This document shows positions 31,678 through 42,048 of a DNA stretch of 64,000 bases, piece by piece; position 1 is the first letter of the stretch, and the number at the start of each line of letters is the position of its first letter. Both the position numbers and the translations under genes were made by a program. The notes under the pieces are model-generated. The model was not told where the DNA came from. It searched no databases and was given only the letters and a program-made list of their open reading frames with translations. This DNA comes from Isochrysis galbana (taxonomy: Eukaryota; Haptophyta; Isochrysidales; Isochrysidaceae): contig CM030934.1 of NCBI GenBank assembly GCA_018136815.1, positions 1,086,979 to 1,150,978 on the forward strand, given 5' to 3'.

Positions 31678-33335
31678 GGCTGCACAAACTGCCGCGGTCG
31701 CAACCCCCCGACTAAGGCAGAGGCTTCCGCGTGCATTCGAGGATTTTCGACGGCAACGAAAGGCGCGTCGGCGCTTGCCATGGCGAGGAAGACTCTAGCG
31801 GCGGATTCGAGAGCCTGGCGTCGTCCCGGCTCCCGATCGAGCCACTGGCAACTCACCGCCGACAAATACGTGCACGGCGGATGCGCAACCACGAGGTCCC
31901 AACCGAGGTTTTGAATGTGAAGAGCATCTCCGCAGAAGTGGGGAATGTAGTCGATCTCCGACGGTCGTAGATCGCACGTCGCGACGTGCGCTCCGGCGAG
32001 TAGGAACATCGAAGACACGACCCCGCTAGCTTCACCGACGACTAGAACGCGGGGTGGAGGAATCCCCTCGGCCGCGTCGAGCGTCACGGCGTCGTGGATC
32101 GCCGCTAACTCAGCGCAAAGCTCGTCAAAATGCGTCGGCAGTACGGCAGAGGGTGATGAATGAGTGCTCGCGTGCGGCCGCCGCACGGCTGGAGCAGCTT
32201 CGGCGAGATGGCGGGGCAAGATGACGGAGGAACCGCTAGCCCGGGCACGGGAGGCGGCTAACATTTGGAGCTCGCGCGTAGGGGCGCGGGCAGTTGCAGT
32301 AGACTTGGCGGCCGAGGAACAACCAACCACGGCGATCCGGTGGATGGCCTCGGCAACGGAATTCAGGGGAAGGAGGTCGTCGCCCTCGAGTTTCGGTGGG
32401 CTAGACCTGAAGGGGGTTGGCTCCGGCGGGCGATCCCTGGAACGGGGATCCTCCGGAGAGCCGAGAGAAAGAGGAGACGCCGGCGTCCGTATGGTGCGCG
32501 ACGAGGGATCGTAGTCGACGGCCCCTGCGTCTCCCGAGTCTGCGGTGGCCACGGCGTGAGCGCGGAAAGCCGCAGCTCCCTTGGAACCTTCATCTTCATT
32601 GACTCCGGAAGCCGACCCTTCCGGGTCGGGAACCAGATCAGAAACGAGAACGGGTGCAACTTCGAGACGAGAGAATGAACACGACGACGGAGAAATATAA
32701 CGAACCGGGGAGAGAGGTGAAGAGGAGACACTAGTCTCCGCCTCAACAGCACGAGAACCTACGGTAGACAACGACGATTCGTCCGCAGAGCGGCTCCGGC
32801 TATGGCCCTTGGGAGAGAGGTCTCCAGTGGGGTCCCGCCGGGAAAGAGCAGAAACAGGTAAAGCAGCAACAACGTTTTCGGACGCGGCAGCGGCCACGTC
32901 GGACCTATCCATAGAACCTAGAGCAGAAGATGATACCGAGTCGACAGCCCTCGAGGGCTTCACAACTGATTGTTTACGAAACGAAGAGACCGAAGACGCG
33001 TCGAATCCACCTAGCCCACCCCCTTGGGCAGGGCCGTCGGGGGGTGAATCCAGGGATGAAGATGCGTCGAAAGACCTAGGCGAATTTGAAGAAACCGAAG
33101 ACAGCATAGTATCCGTAGAAATAGATTCCAAGAGGGGCAGCGAGCGAGAATCGGCCCCTAACATCCTAATAGCGTGCGGAGTAATAGAAGAACTTGTAGA
33201 CGTACACGAATTTCGGAGAGTCGGGTCGCGACTATCTCCGGGGCAAACCTGTTTCCAGGAGCCCGGGTCAAGTGTCGACTCCGGCTTCCGAGATAGCCGT
33301 TCGGCGGGGGCTTCAGCCGGCGAGGCGGCTCCCAC
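31242..33335 (-). CDS. Element 2 ORF2 with cytosine-C5-methyltransferase-like domain
   Basis: This frame encodes 697 residues. An N-terminal Ser-rich region is followed at about residues 425-622 by VLVVGEASGVVSSMFLLAGA, CDLRPSEIDYIPHF, WDLVVAHPPCTYLS, FVAVENPRMHAEA, FVQPWQHGTGHQKATGLYL and LRSRTYVGIAGAMAAQW. The order and spacing are those of the domain in element 1, although the surrounding low-complexity regions have diverged strongly. PPC and VENP correspond to the catalytic cysteine loop and EN motif of C5 methyltransferases. In element 1 the frame continues into the protease linker. Here a frameshift near 31390 separates them, and the last roughly 50 residues of this frame are out of register. 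The start codon is uncertain. Confidence 0.7.
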   Translation of the reverse strand: MGAASPAEAPAERLSRKPESTLDPGSWKQVCPGDSRDPTLRNSCTSTSSSITPHAIRMLGADSRSLPLLESISTDTMLSSVSSNSPRSFDASSSLDSPPDGPAQGGGLGGFDASSVSSFRKQSVVKPSRAVDSVSSSALGSMDRSDVAAAASENVVAALPVSALSRRDPTGDLSPKGHSRSRSADESSLSTVGSRAVEAETSVSSSPLSPVRYISPSSCSFSRLEVAPVLVSDLVPDPEGSASGVNEDEGSKGAAAFRAHAVATADSGDAGAVDYDPSSRTIRTPASPLSLGSPEDPRSRDRPPEPTPFRSSPPKLEGDDLLPLNSVAEAIHRIAVVGCSSAAKSTATARAPTRELQMLAASRARASGSSVILPRHLAEAAPAVRRPHASTHSSPSAVLPTHFDELCAELAAIHDAVTLDAAEGIPPPRVLVVGEASGVVSSMFLLAGAHVATCDLRPSEIDYIPHFCGDALHIQNLGWDLVVAHPPCTYLSAVSCQWLDREPGRRQALESAARVFLAMASADAPFVAVENPRMHAEASALVGGLRPRQFVQPWQHGTGHQKATGLYLTASLPSLQPSKIVEGRLSAMADLSPSPHRGALRSRTYVGIAGAMAAQWMPVLRRYARKAKASRSLNFTVDWAISQAAASLRERPRFARPVSNWLSRGRLWLVSWRGEAKQLLALTSRLPAVRQCLIRLS

Positions 33336-33500
33336 CGTCGAGGACTGAATAGAGCTAGAGACAGGGGGAGAATCGCCGCGTCGACAGCTCTTCTCCCCAA
33401 GCGGCGTAGGGATCGGATCGGGATGGTGGTGGTGGCGTTCAGGCCCACCGCCCGCGATGTTCTCCGCCAGGGTTTGAAGGACGGGGACCCCGCCGGACCC

Positions 33501-35581
33501 CTACTGAGGCTTAACCCGGACCATCGAGCGAAGAAGCTTATGAATGTGCTCGTCCGATCCGCACTCTCCGCAGCCAGCCTCACACAGAAAGCGGATATAT
33601 GGCTGACAGATGACGGGGTTGTGAGCACCGTCTCCCGTGCCATATTTCCAGGCTTCGCTGGATGGAGTGCCAGGAGGAGCTTGAGGTCGGAAAGCGCAGA
33701 AGGCACAGCCGTTTTCGTTCGTCCATTCGGTGATTCCCCTATTGATATCGTCCGTTCGTGGAGTTTCCATTGAATTATCGGCCGGTCGGCACTTTGCTAG
33801 CGCCGCCGAGACCCTTGGGTGCTTGGCATAGCCTGCTACGGCCCAGAAGCGGGCTCGGGCCCGATTCCAAAGCTCGGGCGTCCACCGGGATACGCCCAAA
33901 TCGGGCGGTAGCCCTTGGCCGTTCGCCGGCGGATCGCAGCGACGGCTGGGCGGCCGAGACGAGCCTCCCTTTCGACCCGGTGGATCGGTCAGTATAGCCG
34001 GCAACGGTGAGTTGGAGTGGTAACTTGCCGGCGGTGCAGCAGCCCGATAATCAGGCTTCGAAGCAGGCGAATGTCCCTGTCCGCGAAGAGCTTCCGCCAC
34101 GGTAGCTTGGACGGCCGCCTGCACGGCGGCAACCATGTCCGTGGTCGAAGCGGTCTTCTGGGACGAGGAAGTCTCGTTCTTTGCCTCGCCTGAGGCTTTA
34201 GTGCGTACGCTAGCCACGGTTTGCTTCGTCGAGGGCCGGGATTGATGACGCTTCACCCGAGCCTGCTCGTAAGGGCTGAGGTACCGTTGGCAGAGGTTGA
34301 CGCACGAGAGCGCCGACCGACCTAGCTCGTGGTTCTCTACGCGGAAACGAGTCTCCGCGAGCACCTCCGCAAATTTAATAGCATTATCGACGCCGCGCTG
34401 AGGATCAACCTTATCGTTCCGGATGATTTCTTCGAACCTCTGGTTGATCTCATGGGCCATGTTTGGATGATCCCACACGTTGGTGGAGTCAACCGCGGAA
34501 TCGCCAAGCTTGCGGATGTAGGCCGAACCAAATTCTTGCTGAGCTCACATAGATCAGCGCCGGCCTCGCGCTCCCTCATGCGGTCCCACTCCATCGACGC
34601 CGAGTCTTTCGCGAAACCATCGGCCCCGTTTGCGAAGGTCCCGTCGCATTTGCGAAGAAGGACGTCAGCAGCGAGGACAGGGTTGAGAGCGAGAGCGCGA
34701 TCCTCCACTAGATCAAGGAGGAAGGCGAAGATGCGGGAATTGCCGCTGGAATTGGCGCCGGCTGCCGCGAGGAGGGAGGTAAATATTTCGCGATGATCGC
34801 AGCCGAGCGCTAGTGCCCGCTCCAACGGCTTGATGAGCGTGAGTCGAAATTCGTTCCAGGCTGTTGCCGCCGTTTGCACGTTATCGGAGGCGAGGGCCTT
34901 TGGGAAGCGGAGCTCCGAAAGCTCTTTGCCCATCCTGACCTGATGGTGAAGGGTTTGCTCGGCTGAAAAGCGGCTACGCACCCATTTGAGCAAGTGGTCC
35001 TCCTCCATGAAAATTCGGCAATGCCAAACGTTGCCCGCCAGGGAGAGGTTGCTCTTCAAAATGGTGTGGATGAGCTCATGCTCGTCGGAGTCGCGGTAAA
35101 GTGCGGCCAGATCGCGTGAGGGCAGGGCGAGGAGATTTTTCCACTCGCTTACAACTGCCTCTCGCTCATCCATCCCCACCGCAAGGCAGGGGTCGCGAGG
35201 GTGGCGGAACGGCACCATCGGGGTCGGGCCCCGGTAAAGGCTCTGATCCTGGCGGCGGGGTTCCGATTTGGAGGTCGGGTACGCCGACCGTGGAACCCTA
35301 GAAGCCGGAGAGGCGTGGCCCTTTGGGTCTAGAGCAGGAGGCTCGCCCATGGGTGGTTCCCTCTGAACCGGCCTAGCAGAATCCGCAGCCGCCTCGGTCC
35401 GATCCATGGACGGACTTGAAGCGGGCTCTTGGCGGGCTTGGAGTAGCTGAGTCAGGGCTTTGAACCCTGCTTCAACTTGATCCCGGAGAAGCCCCTCCCT
35501 CGCCTCTGCCGCGGCAAGGGATGAATGTAGGCGCTCCACAGCCCCTTTTAGGGTGTTGGTCTCCGCCTGAAGCCTTGCCAT
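33501..35581 (-). pseudogene. Element 2 Gag, one frameshift
   Basis: It begins MARLQAETNTLKGAVERL at 35581, though the coding-like frame extends further upstream without ATG. The first frame runs to ELSKNLVR near 34525, where a one-base deletion relative to element 1 shifts it. The second frame continues with VWDHPNMAHEINQRFEEII down to 33501 and contains the Cys/His region CAFCAFRPQAPPGTP ... GCGECGSD. Since Pol is intact, this single lesion may be what stops this copy from being autonomous. An open frame at 35548-36441 starting in the LTR overlaps it and may be a 5' leader. Confidence 0.8.
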
Positions 35582-36081
35582 TTCCGCATCCTGACGCGCC
35601 GCGGCCGTCTCGATCGGGGTGATCTCTTGATCAAGGACCCCTTTTGATGACGGCGGGGCATAGTCCCGGTAAGCGGGGCTTCGGAAGCTGATCCCTCCCC
35701 TTCACCGACCTCAGACTCATCATCTCGAAGGTGAGGAGGGGGGTCAAACTGAATCAGAGGGAGGGGACCCTCCTCCACCTCATTGGCCAACTCAGCGACG
35801 CTGAAGTTGGCCTCATGCGGGAGAGGGTCATGCTCCACCATGGCCCGCTGTGATTGCACCCGGTGGGTGCCGAAGGAAGCGGACAAATCCTCGCCATCCG
35901 CCACGAGCTGATCGGAGCCAGTCGTGGAGATAGCAGCCGGGGTGATGGGTGCCATTGGTGTAGCCTCAGAAGCCGTGGGATCACTCGGACATCCCACGGG
36001 AGCAAAAGCTGCAGCGGGCAGAGAAGGTTCCCTGAGGGGTTCCTCCTCTGCGGCCGAGGACGCAAGCTTCGATTTCGTGCT

Positions 36082-37401
36082 TGTCGAGTCGAGCGCTACC
36101 GGAGGGCTCTGAGCCACTCCGTCGCGAGCGGCACCGGCGGCTAGCGCGGCGCTTTGTCCCTCCTCCCCACCGGGAGTCGGGTGAATGAAATTCTGGACTG
36201 GGTCGGGCAACCCCATTCGGGTGTATGGACAGGGAACGAACGGCGAACGAAGGACTGTGGGGCAGCGAGGCGCTCCTAGCGGCCCTAGTGTGATGGGTTG
36301 TAAGAGATTGTTAGACCTACAAAGAACTCTTCCCTCAGGGAGGGAGCCTAAGCTGCTTGAGTGCAGCGACGCAGCGAACAACGACGGACAACGAAGCTGA
36401 GAACAACAGGATACACCGACCCACGAACACACCGGAATCATTCACCCAAACCAAGCAAATTATCAAGCAACCGCGACCCCAAATCACCGATAACTCAAAC
36501 ACGTCGCGAGAGACGGAGAGAGAGAGCGAGAGAGAGAGAGACTCCGCAGCGACGGCCGGAGCGTGTCTCCGTTGTAACTTCCCACGTAGCGGAGAGTCCG
36601 AAGGGGAGCGTCATGTCGCGCGACCACGGCGATCACTTTGGATACAGATCGCAACGAGATGTCTTCACGACCGAATAAATCTTGCCGTTGAGCGTGAACC
36701 TTCTAGACGCTTCTAACGAACAACCCTGAGTAGCAACCAAGGGGAAGAAACACCAAAGGGGCCAAGGCTTGCATGTAACTTGCATCAAGGGGAAAGATTC
36801 CCTCACCTAGGAAGCGAACCTACACCGATCTCCAAGGGGAGATGGCAAATTAAACCTCAAATCTCGAGCGGCTAGAGCAACCGACTCGCTCGCCAAAACC
36901 TTGACCGAGAAGAAAGAAGCAAGGACCTACAAGCCAAGGGTAGCGGACCTAAGGAATGTGAGAGGAAGTTTCCGAACGCCAACGCCAAACGCCGAACGCG
37001 GGGATTCAACGAAACCCTAACCAGGCCAAGCAGAACCTACGAAGAACAGGCCTGGACACAACGAAAGTGAGCAGGTCCCAAGAAAGAACCGGAACCCAAC
37101 AAGAAACGACAAGCCTTGCAAGAAGCTAAACAAGCCTTCACAAGGTAACTCGAGAGCCTGAGACAAGCGCGCAGCGAGTGACAGCGACCTGGCTCCTTTG
37201 GGTCAAGATTACCCGAAAGGAGGAAACCTGGAATCTAGACCTGACAAACAGGCTAGAAGGAACGAAACAAGAACTCGAATTCTAGATCGCTAGGGACGAA
37301 CCCTACCAACCTAGATGTACCTGAGCTTCACCGTGTGGCCGCACGGCGAAGGACCTGGAAACAAGAGCCTGGAAATCGCATCATCTAGGATGAATGCGAC
37401 A
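36082..37401 (-). repeat. 5' LTR of element 2
   Basis: 1320 bp with the same TGTCGCATTC...CTCGACTCGACA termini as the copy at 24139-25464, about 99% identical by eye. The GA microsatellite is shorter here. Confidence 0.9.
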
Positions 37402-37769
37402 ACTTCTAGCTAACTCCTTCGAGTCATTGGAAAGAGCGATACATATCCTAGAAACGTACGGAAACGCCACGGGGGCTAAAGTCAATAAAAGAAAGAGTGT
37501 ACTCATACGGCTGGGATCCCTGGTAGGAGCGCGAGTTCCCGACACACTGGCTTACCTTAAAACGCTGGTCGAAGGAGAGTACGCCACCATCCTAGGAGTG
37601 CCCTTCTGGGAAGGGTCGAGGATGATTCGTTTTGGGAGAAGCTATACGCCAAGCTTAAGAAGAAGAAAAATCTTCTTAAAATCCCGCTGGCATGGCTAAA
37701 GCTCGTCATCAAGAAGGCCTTGCCGCTTGATCTCTTCGACGACCCTGACTTCCGACAAGCGTCTTGGTG
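37402..37769 (+). pseudogene. LINE (non-LTR) reverse transcriptase fragment
   Basis: The frame reads SFESLERAIHILETYGNATG then AKVNKRKSVLIRLGSL and YATILGVPFW, the pattern around the thumb region of non-LTR retrotransposon RTs (a Gly-Ala-Lys-Ile/Val-Asn-x-x-Lys-Ser motif followed by a YLG-like motif). A frameshift near 37620 moves the match to FWEKLYAKLKKKKNLLKIPL in another frame, ending at TGA by 37769. It abuts the LTR of element 2 directly. Confidence 0.65.
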
Positions 37770-38016
37770 ACCGCAAGGTGTGGCAAGCTGCTGTGTACAA
37801 GCCCAAACAAACTGGCGTTGTCCGGTCCTCGCTCAGCCCAGCCACTGTCCCTCCGGTCAGGAGACGTCGGCGCGCCTCTCCGCTCTCCTTCCGCCTATGG
37901 GACGTCTGCGCGCCTTCGCACGGTGGGGTGGGGTGCAACCACTTGCTTTGGTTCGGCTGAAGAGGAGCGAGGGCGCGGTGAAAGGGCGGGACTGGCTGCG
38001 ATGTCCCCTTTTCTGC

Positions 38017-38116
38017 NNNNNNNNNNNNNNNNNNNNNNNNNNNNNNNNNNNNNNNNNNNNNNNNNNNNNNNNNNNNNNNNNNNNNNNNNNNNNNNNNNNN
38101 NNNNNNNNNNNNNNNN
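38017..38116. other. Assembly gap (100 N)
   Basis: Exactly 100 N. It removes the 5' part of the FYVE-domain gene. Confidence 0.99.
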
Positions 38117-39241
38117 GCTACCCTCGAGTCCGTCTCTCGTCTCTTCGACGAGTTGGCTGCGTTTACCGACTGGAAGGAGGAGTTGCAAGCAGACTGGCAG
38201 GGAGTCGTTTCCCGTGCCAAGACGCTTTGGGCGCCGCATCTGCGCGGACCCCCCCCTGGTGTTGAAGCCAGCCGTCGCCGCCAAGTAGAGAGCAACGCTG
38301 CCAGTGGAGACGCCGGCAAAGTTTCCCACGCCGTGAGTATCGTCGGAGACGCGTCGACGGTCGCCCATGTTGCGCCGCCGGCACCGCCATCACAACCCTT
38401 TATGCAGACTGCGCTTGCATGGTCGTCATCTCAAATCGATGTCCTTCCGGGGATGGAAACGCGCACAGCCGATGCTCGCGTCGATTTAGTTCAATCCCAG
38501 GTCTCCGAAAGAGGAGTTGCAGCCTTTCCGGTTCTGCGAAGTGAGCCAGGCCAATCTGTATTGGACACTGAGAACGGGGCAGGTTTGGGCTCTGAGCGTG
38601 GCTCGACATATGAAATGGAGGGTTCAGAAGCACCTGGCGCTGTAGAGGTAGGCTCGGAAGAATCTGCACAACTACTCCGGACCTCAGTTGTCGATGAAGA
38701 GGACCAAACTTATGTGCTAGATTTAGAACTGCTCACGGAATCCTCCGAACTGCCTGCCAATGAAGACGCTCCCATTACATCCCCAACGGACGTACGCGGT
38801 GGCGCTTCCGTGCCAACCTTGCGGATTCCAGGCCGTGTCTTGCACATTTTTACTGTCCACGGTGTATTTCGCGCGTGTTGGGTCCCCAACGATTTTGCTC
38901 CGCTTAGCAGTATCGTTCTTGCGCCGCACATGATCAATGATCATCGTGGCAAGTCTTACTTGGCTGCACTGCGTGCAATCAAGGCCTCCGCCGTTGCCAT
39001 TGCCCACCCACCTCCATGGGTGCCGTTCTGTGAGGCACCGAGTGTGTGCGCAGTTTGTGCCGCCGCCTTCTCTTGGCAATCCACTTGCCGCTCAGCTGCA
39101 CAGGAAGTGTGTGCCCGCCATCATTGCCGTGCTTGCGGCCAGGTGGTGTGCGCCGCTTGCTCCACGCATGCGGCTTGTCTACCCGAGTATGGCATCATCG
39201 ACCCAGCACGAGTGTGCGACGCGTGCTTTTGGAAGCTATGA
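38117..39241 (+). CDS. Lipase-like C-terminal region with FYVE zinc finger, 5' partial
   Basis: The frame is open from the gap edge (reading ATLESVSRLFDELAAF) to the stop at 39241. A central acidic Ser/Glu-rich linker is followed by PGRVLHIFTVHGVFRACWVP and SSIVLAPHMINDHRGKSYLA. This resembles the C-terminal strand of class 3 (diacylglycerol) lipases, where the motif is followed by a conserved ML-DH and a Tyr/Ala-Leu pattern. The last about 75 residues are a FYVE finger: CAVC, then RHHCRACGQVVCAACS and RVCDACF, which binds PI3P on endosomal membranes in known families. The catalytic lipase part, if present, lies in or before the gap. The lipase reading is inference from the short motif; the FYVE call is firm. 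Confidence 0.7.
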   Translation, partial: ATLESVSRLFDELAAFTDWKEELQADWQGVVSRAKTLWAPHLRGPPPGVEASRRRQVESNAASGDAGKVSHAVSIVGDASTVAHVAPPAPPSQPFMQTALAWSSSQIDVLPGMETRTADARVDLVQSQVSERGVAAFPVLRSEPGQSVLDTENGAGLGSERGSTYEMEGSEAPGAVEVGSEESAQLLRTSVVDEEDQTYVLDLELLTESSELPANEDAPITSPTDVRGGASVPTLRIPGRVLHIFTVHGVFRACWVPNDFAPLSSIVLAPHMINDHRGKSYLAALRAIKASAVAIAHPPPWVPFCEAPSVCAVCAAAFSWQSTCRSAAQEVCARHHCRACGQVVCAACSTHAACLPEYGIIDPARVCDACFWKL

Positions 39242-39913
39242 CTTGGGGGAGGGGGGGCGAGGGCAAGCCCGCTTCTCCTCTCTTCTCCAAGCCCCTTCTC
39301 GACTTCTAGTTTCGGCTCGTTCGCGCCTTTTCCGTCCACTTCCCTCCGCGAGGGCCCGTCGGGATCCCGCCCCGAGGATCCCTTCCCCTTACCATACCCT
39401 ATGTGTTTGCCTATCCGAGCTCGGCTAGTCTGGCCTCCTTCCCTGCCATTCCCTTCGGCTTGCTTTATTCTTTGCTGCACTCTCTTGGCCCGCCTAGCCA
39501 AAACCACGGAGGCCCTTCGCATGCTAGCGCGCGTTCCTTATGTTCGGGACCCGCCAAATTGTACTGCCCCCGCCCCCTCCCCGCCTCGTGAGCTGTGTGC
39601 CCCACCCGCCCTTGGTCATTGGTCCTTAGTTGGGCGCCTAGGCTAGGCGCGCTACGACAGTGAATGTGAAGGTGTTCTAGGGCGGTCAAACAGGGGCTTT
39701 TTAACTATTAGTAAGGGTTGGGCTGCATTTTTTGACCGTGGCGCGAGGCCCAATAAAAAACCTTCAGGGGGGGCCACCTGCCGCCACGAAAATCTTAGCC
39801 AGGAAATGGTGCGATTCTCCCCCCCTCCCCCCCCCTCCGTCACGCGCGCTCACGCTCTACCCGTAAAGAATTGGCGGTCGCGCCCGCGGGGGGATCGGTT
39901 CCTTTATATCTGT
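39242..39913. other. No gene recognised; one repeat terminus
   Basis: This is the 3' flank of the FYVE gene. CTAGGGCGGTCAAACAGGGGC at about 39673-39693 matches the repeat terminus found at 20306 and 63455. The rest is unassigned. Confidence 0.4.
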
Positions 39914-40130
39914 TACCCCCCAGGAGCCAACGCCCCCCGATAGCTATCGGGGGCCCCCAGGAGCTATCGGGGGGAAATTTTTTCCCGATCGCCAACAGCC
40001 CCCCCGAGAGCTACCGGGGGACCGAGAAAATCCCCCGAGAGCTATCGGGGGATAGCTCCTGGGGGGTGCCGTAAGCGGACCCCCCGATAGCTATCGGGGG
40101 AAGAGGAAATCCCCCGATAGCAGACGGGGG
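39914..40130. repeat. Foldback repeat built from CCCCCGATAGCTATCGGGGG palindromes
   Basis: Perfect 20-bp palindromes CCCCCGATAGCTATCGGGGG occur at 39934-39953 and 40081-40100. Near-perfect variants lie at 40001-40020, 40032-40051 and 40111-40130. An outer inverted pair, ACCCCCCAGGAGC (about 39915) and GCTCCTGGGGGGT (about 40056), encloses the first set. Such an array would form a strong multi-hairpin structure. No coding capacity. Confidence 0.85.
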
Positions 40131-40696
40131 GTTCCTCCTCTCTTTGGCTCGCTCTCCTTCTCTCTCTCTTCTCTCTTCCCCCCTCCTATCCTCTGTTCTC
40201 CTTTCTCCTCTTTTCTCTGTTCTCTTTCTCCCCCGTAAAAACAGTTTTTAAAACTTAGAGTATCTAACATTTAAGAAATGACATAAAGTTACTAGCCCCG
40301 CAAGAACCGCATTCCGCGCTAGCTGCCGGCGCGCCCTCGCAGGCAATCTCCAAGAGTGAGATCAGCCTTGCTCTGACACAATGAGCACGCACGCCCAAAC
40401 TGCATCGGAGCGCCTCGCAGCAAGCGAGCGCTTGCGCGCTCCCTGCAGCAAGGGCTGGCTCAGTCCTGTTGCACGCGTTGGCGTTGGCAGCACGCCAAAG
40501 ATGCCTGGCGCCTCCCTGCCGCGCGGACGCGCAAGCACTTGCTCCTCCTGCTCCTCCTCGTCTTAGTCTTGGTCTTGTCGTGCGTCTGCCCTTTGCCCAT
40601 GGCCTCGCGCTCCATCTAGGAGCGCCGCCCACTGGAGGCGCGGTGCGGCGGGCAGCTGCCGAGGCGCCTCGGCACGATTGGCTGCGTCCTCCTCCT
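40131..40696. other. Pyrimidine-rich tract and unassigned DNA
   Basis: 40131-40240 is almost entirely C and T. The rest shows no supportable gene. A short frame at 40381-40566 is compositionally unconvincing. Confidence 0.4.
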
Positions 40697-41230
40697 CCTC
40701 CTCCTCATTCAACCTACTTTTATAAGTGGGGGTCAATGGGGGCCTCGCGCCCCCCCCTCTCCATTGCGGACACCCCCCGGGGTTGGCCCGTACATTCAAC
40801 CCCAGCCCCTGCCCTTTGGCAGGGGCAGGGCACTCATCATTCCTGCCCAGACCCTTCGTGGGCGCGGGCCGCGAGCTGCACTCCCACGCCCGCGCTGGGC
40901 CTGCCCTCGAGCTGACTCCCCCCCTGTCCCTGGTCGCCAGGCATACAAGGGACTTCTGGCGGCTCCCATGGCCAGCGAGGCGAGCGTGGGAGAGGCAGGG
41001 GGGGCCAGGGGCTGAGCCCCAGCCTCCACTGCCCCCTGAGCTGCCCTTGCTGACCCCCTGGGAGCCCCGAAAGGACCCCTGAGAGCAGGCCAGGGCGCGC
41101 CGCATGGCGACGCGCCGCAGGGACAACGATGGGTGAGAGTGGAGAGAGGGAGAGGGGGGGTTTTGCACCCCCCCCGATGGAGTGCAGTGAGAAACGGGCC
41201 CCGTTTGCGTTAGCAAACGGGTGAGGGGCG
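40697..41230 (+). repeat. Diverged relative of the GC-rich retroposon
   Basis: It begins TTCAACCTACTTTTATAAGT then GGGGGTCAATGGGGGCCTCG, the same layout as the 773-1518 family (hairpin start, G-run/C-run hairpin, then a C/G-rich body with GAGGCAGGGGGGGCCAGGG). It ends near GAAACGGGCCCCGTTTG. Sequence identity to the other copies is much lower, and no target duplication was identified. Confidence 0.5.
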
Positions 41231-42048
41231 GCTGGCAACAGGAGGGAGACGAGAAGGGAGTGGCTCAATGGCGAGGAGAGTATCCAAGGTGGCGCAGGCT
41301 ACTCGAGTCGCAGTCGCTTATTTCTCGAGGACCGCTCACGGCGCGAGCTGGTAAGGGCCGTTCTTCTTGGTTTAGAGAGTTCCTCCCCCCCCCCCCGGTG
41401 CTTTTTCCCGGAGAGTCGGCCGGCGTCGACCGGTCCGCCTCAATGGGTTTTCCCTCATTTTAACTTGTGGGGGGTTAGAATGGGAGCCGGGGGTCTGCGA
41501 GGGGGGAGATGTGGAGGGATGTATGTGTCTGTGGCAGCAACATGCGCCGAGGCGTACGGGCAGGTGCGCTGAGGGTTGTCGTGTTGGTACCGGGCTAGTG
41601 AGAGTAGTGGTACTAACGCTCAGCTAGATTATTATTATCCTCCTCCTCCTCATTGCGCGCGCCTCGCGCGCGCGAGGCACGGTCGGGGTTAGGGTTGAAC
41701 ATGGGGATTGAGGAGAGGGAGGAGGGGGGGGAGCGGGAGCGCGCAGCCGGAGAAGAGGGAGGAGCGTCGCAGCGTCGCGCAAGTGGCGCAGGGGGAGGCC
41801 CCCCCACCGGTATCACTGTTTTGTGGACTGTTTTTGGCTGTGTTTCTATGAAACCCTAAAACAGCCTGTTTTTGCTGTGTTTGGAAACCTTCTGGCTGTG
41901 TTTCCCACCTAGGGCGAGTGGACGGCCCCGGCCCCAACTCTGTCAGGGCGCGAGCGGAAGGATCCCCGCCGCCCTCGCCGCACGAGAGACGTCACATTCT
42001 CTGCCGCGAGGCCGCCCCGTCTCCGTCGCGTGGTCGCACGCAGCCGTC
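41231..42048. other. Intergenic; includes a relic related to the 58917-59821 element
   Basis: 41640-41910 contains CGGGGTTAGGGTTGAACATG followed by GGGATTGAGGAGAGG, and then GTGTTTGGAAACC/GTGTTTCCCACCTAGG. These match, inverted, the internal and terminal parts of the TIR element at 58917-59821. Nothing else is recognised upstream of the cystinosin-like gene. Confidence 0.45.

Larger units (their letters stand above)
24139..37401 (-). mobile_element. Young Ty3/gypsy chromovirus with methyltransferase ORF (element 2)
   Basis: A complete LTR element on the minus strand: 5' LTR (36082-37401), Gag (33501-35581), methyltransferase ORF (31242-33335), pol ending in a chromodomain (25852-31677) and 3' LTR (24139-25464). 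The two LTRs differ by roughly ten substitutions and a few short indels, which suggests a recent insertion. Pol is open over its full length; Gag has one frameshift. A GTCGGGGG polypurine tract precedes the 3' LTR. No TGG-type primer-binding site is evident next to the 5' LTR. The flanking 5-mers differ (ATGGA at 24134-24138, ACTTC at 37402-37406), so there is no target duplication. Confidence 0.9.

Noticed and set aside
36082-36441. A Cys-rich protein starting MIPVCSWVGVSCC as a viral gene.
   Set aside because: The start lies inside the LTR and is also present in the 3' LTR copy, where it is followed by unrelated sequence. It may be leader but cannot be supported as a gene.
39934-40130. A CRISPR array, because of regularly repeated palindromes.
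   Set aside because: Spacing is irregular, the intervening sequence is partly repeated, and the organism is a eukaryote. It fits a foldback element.
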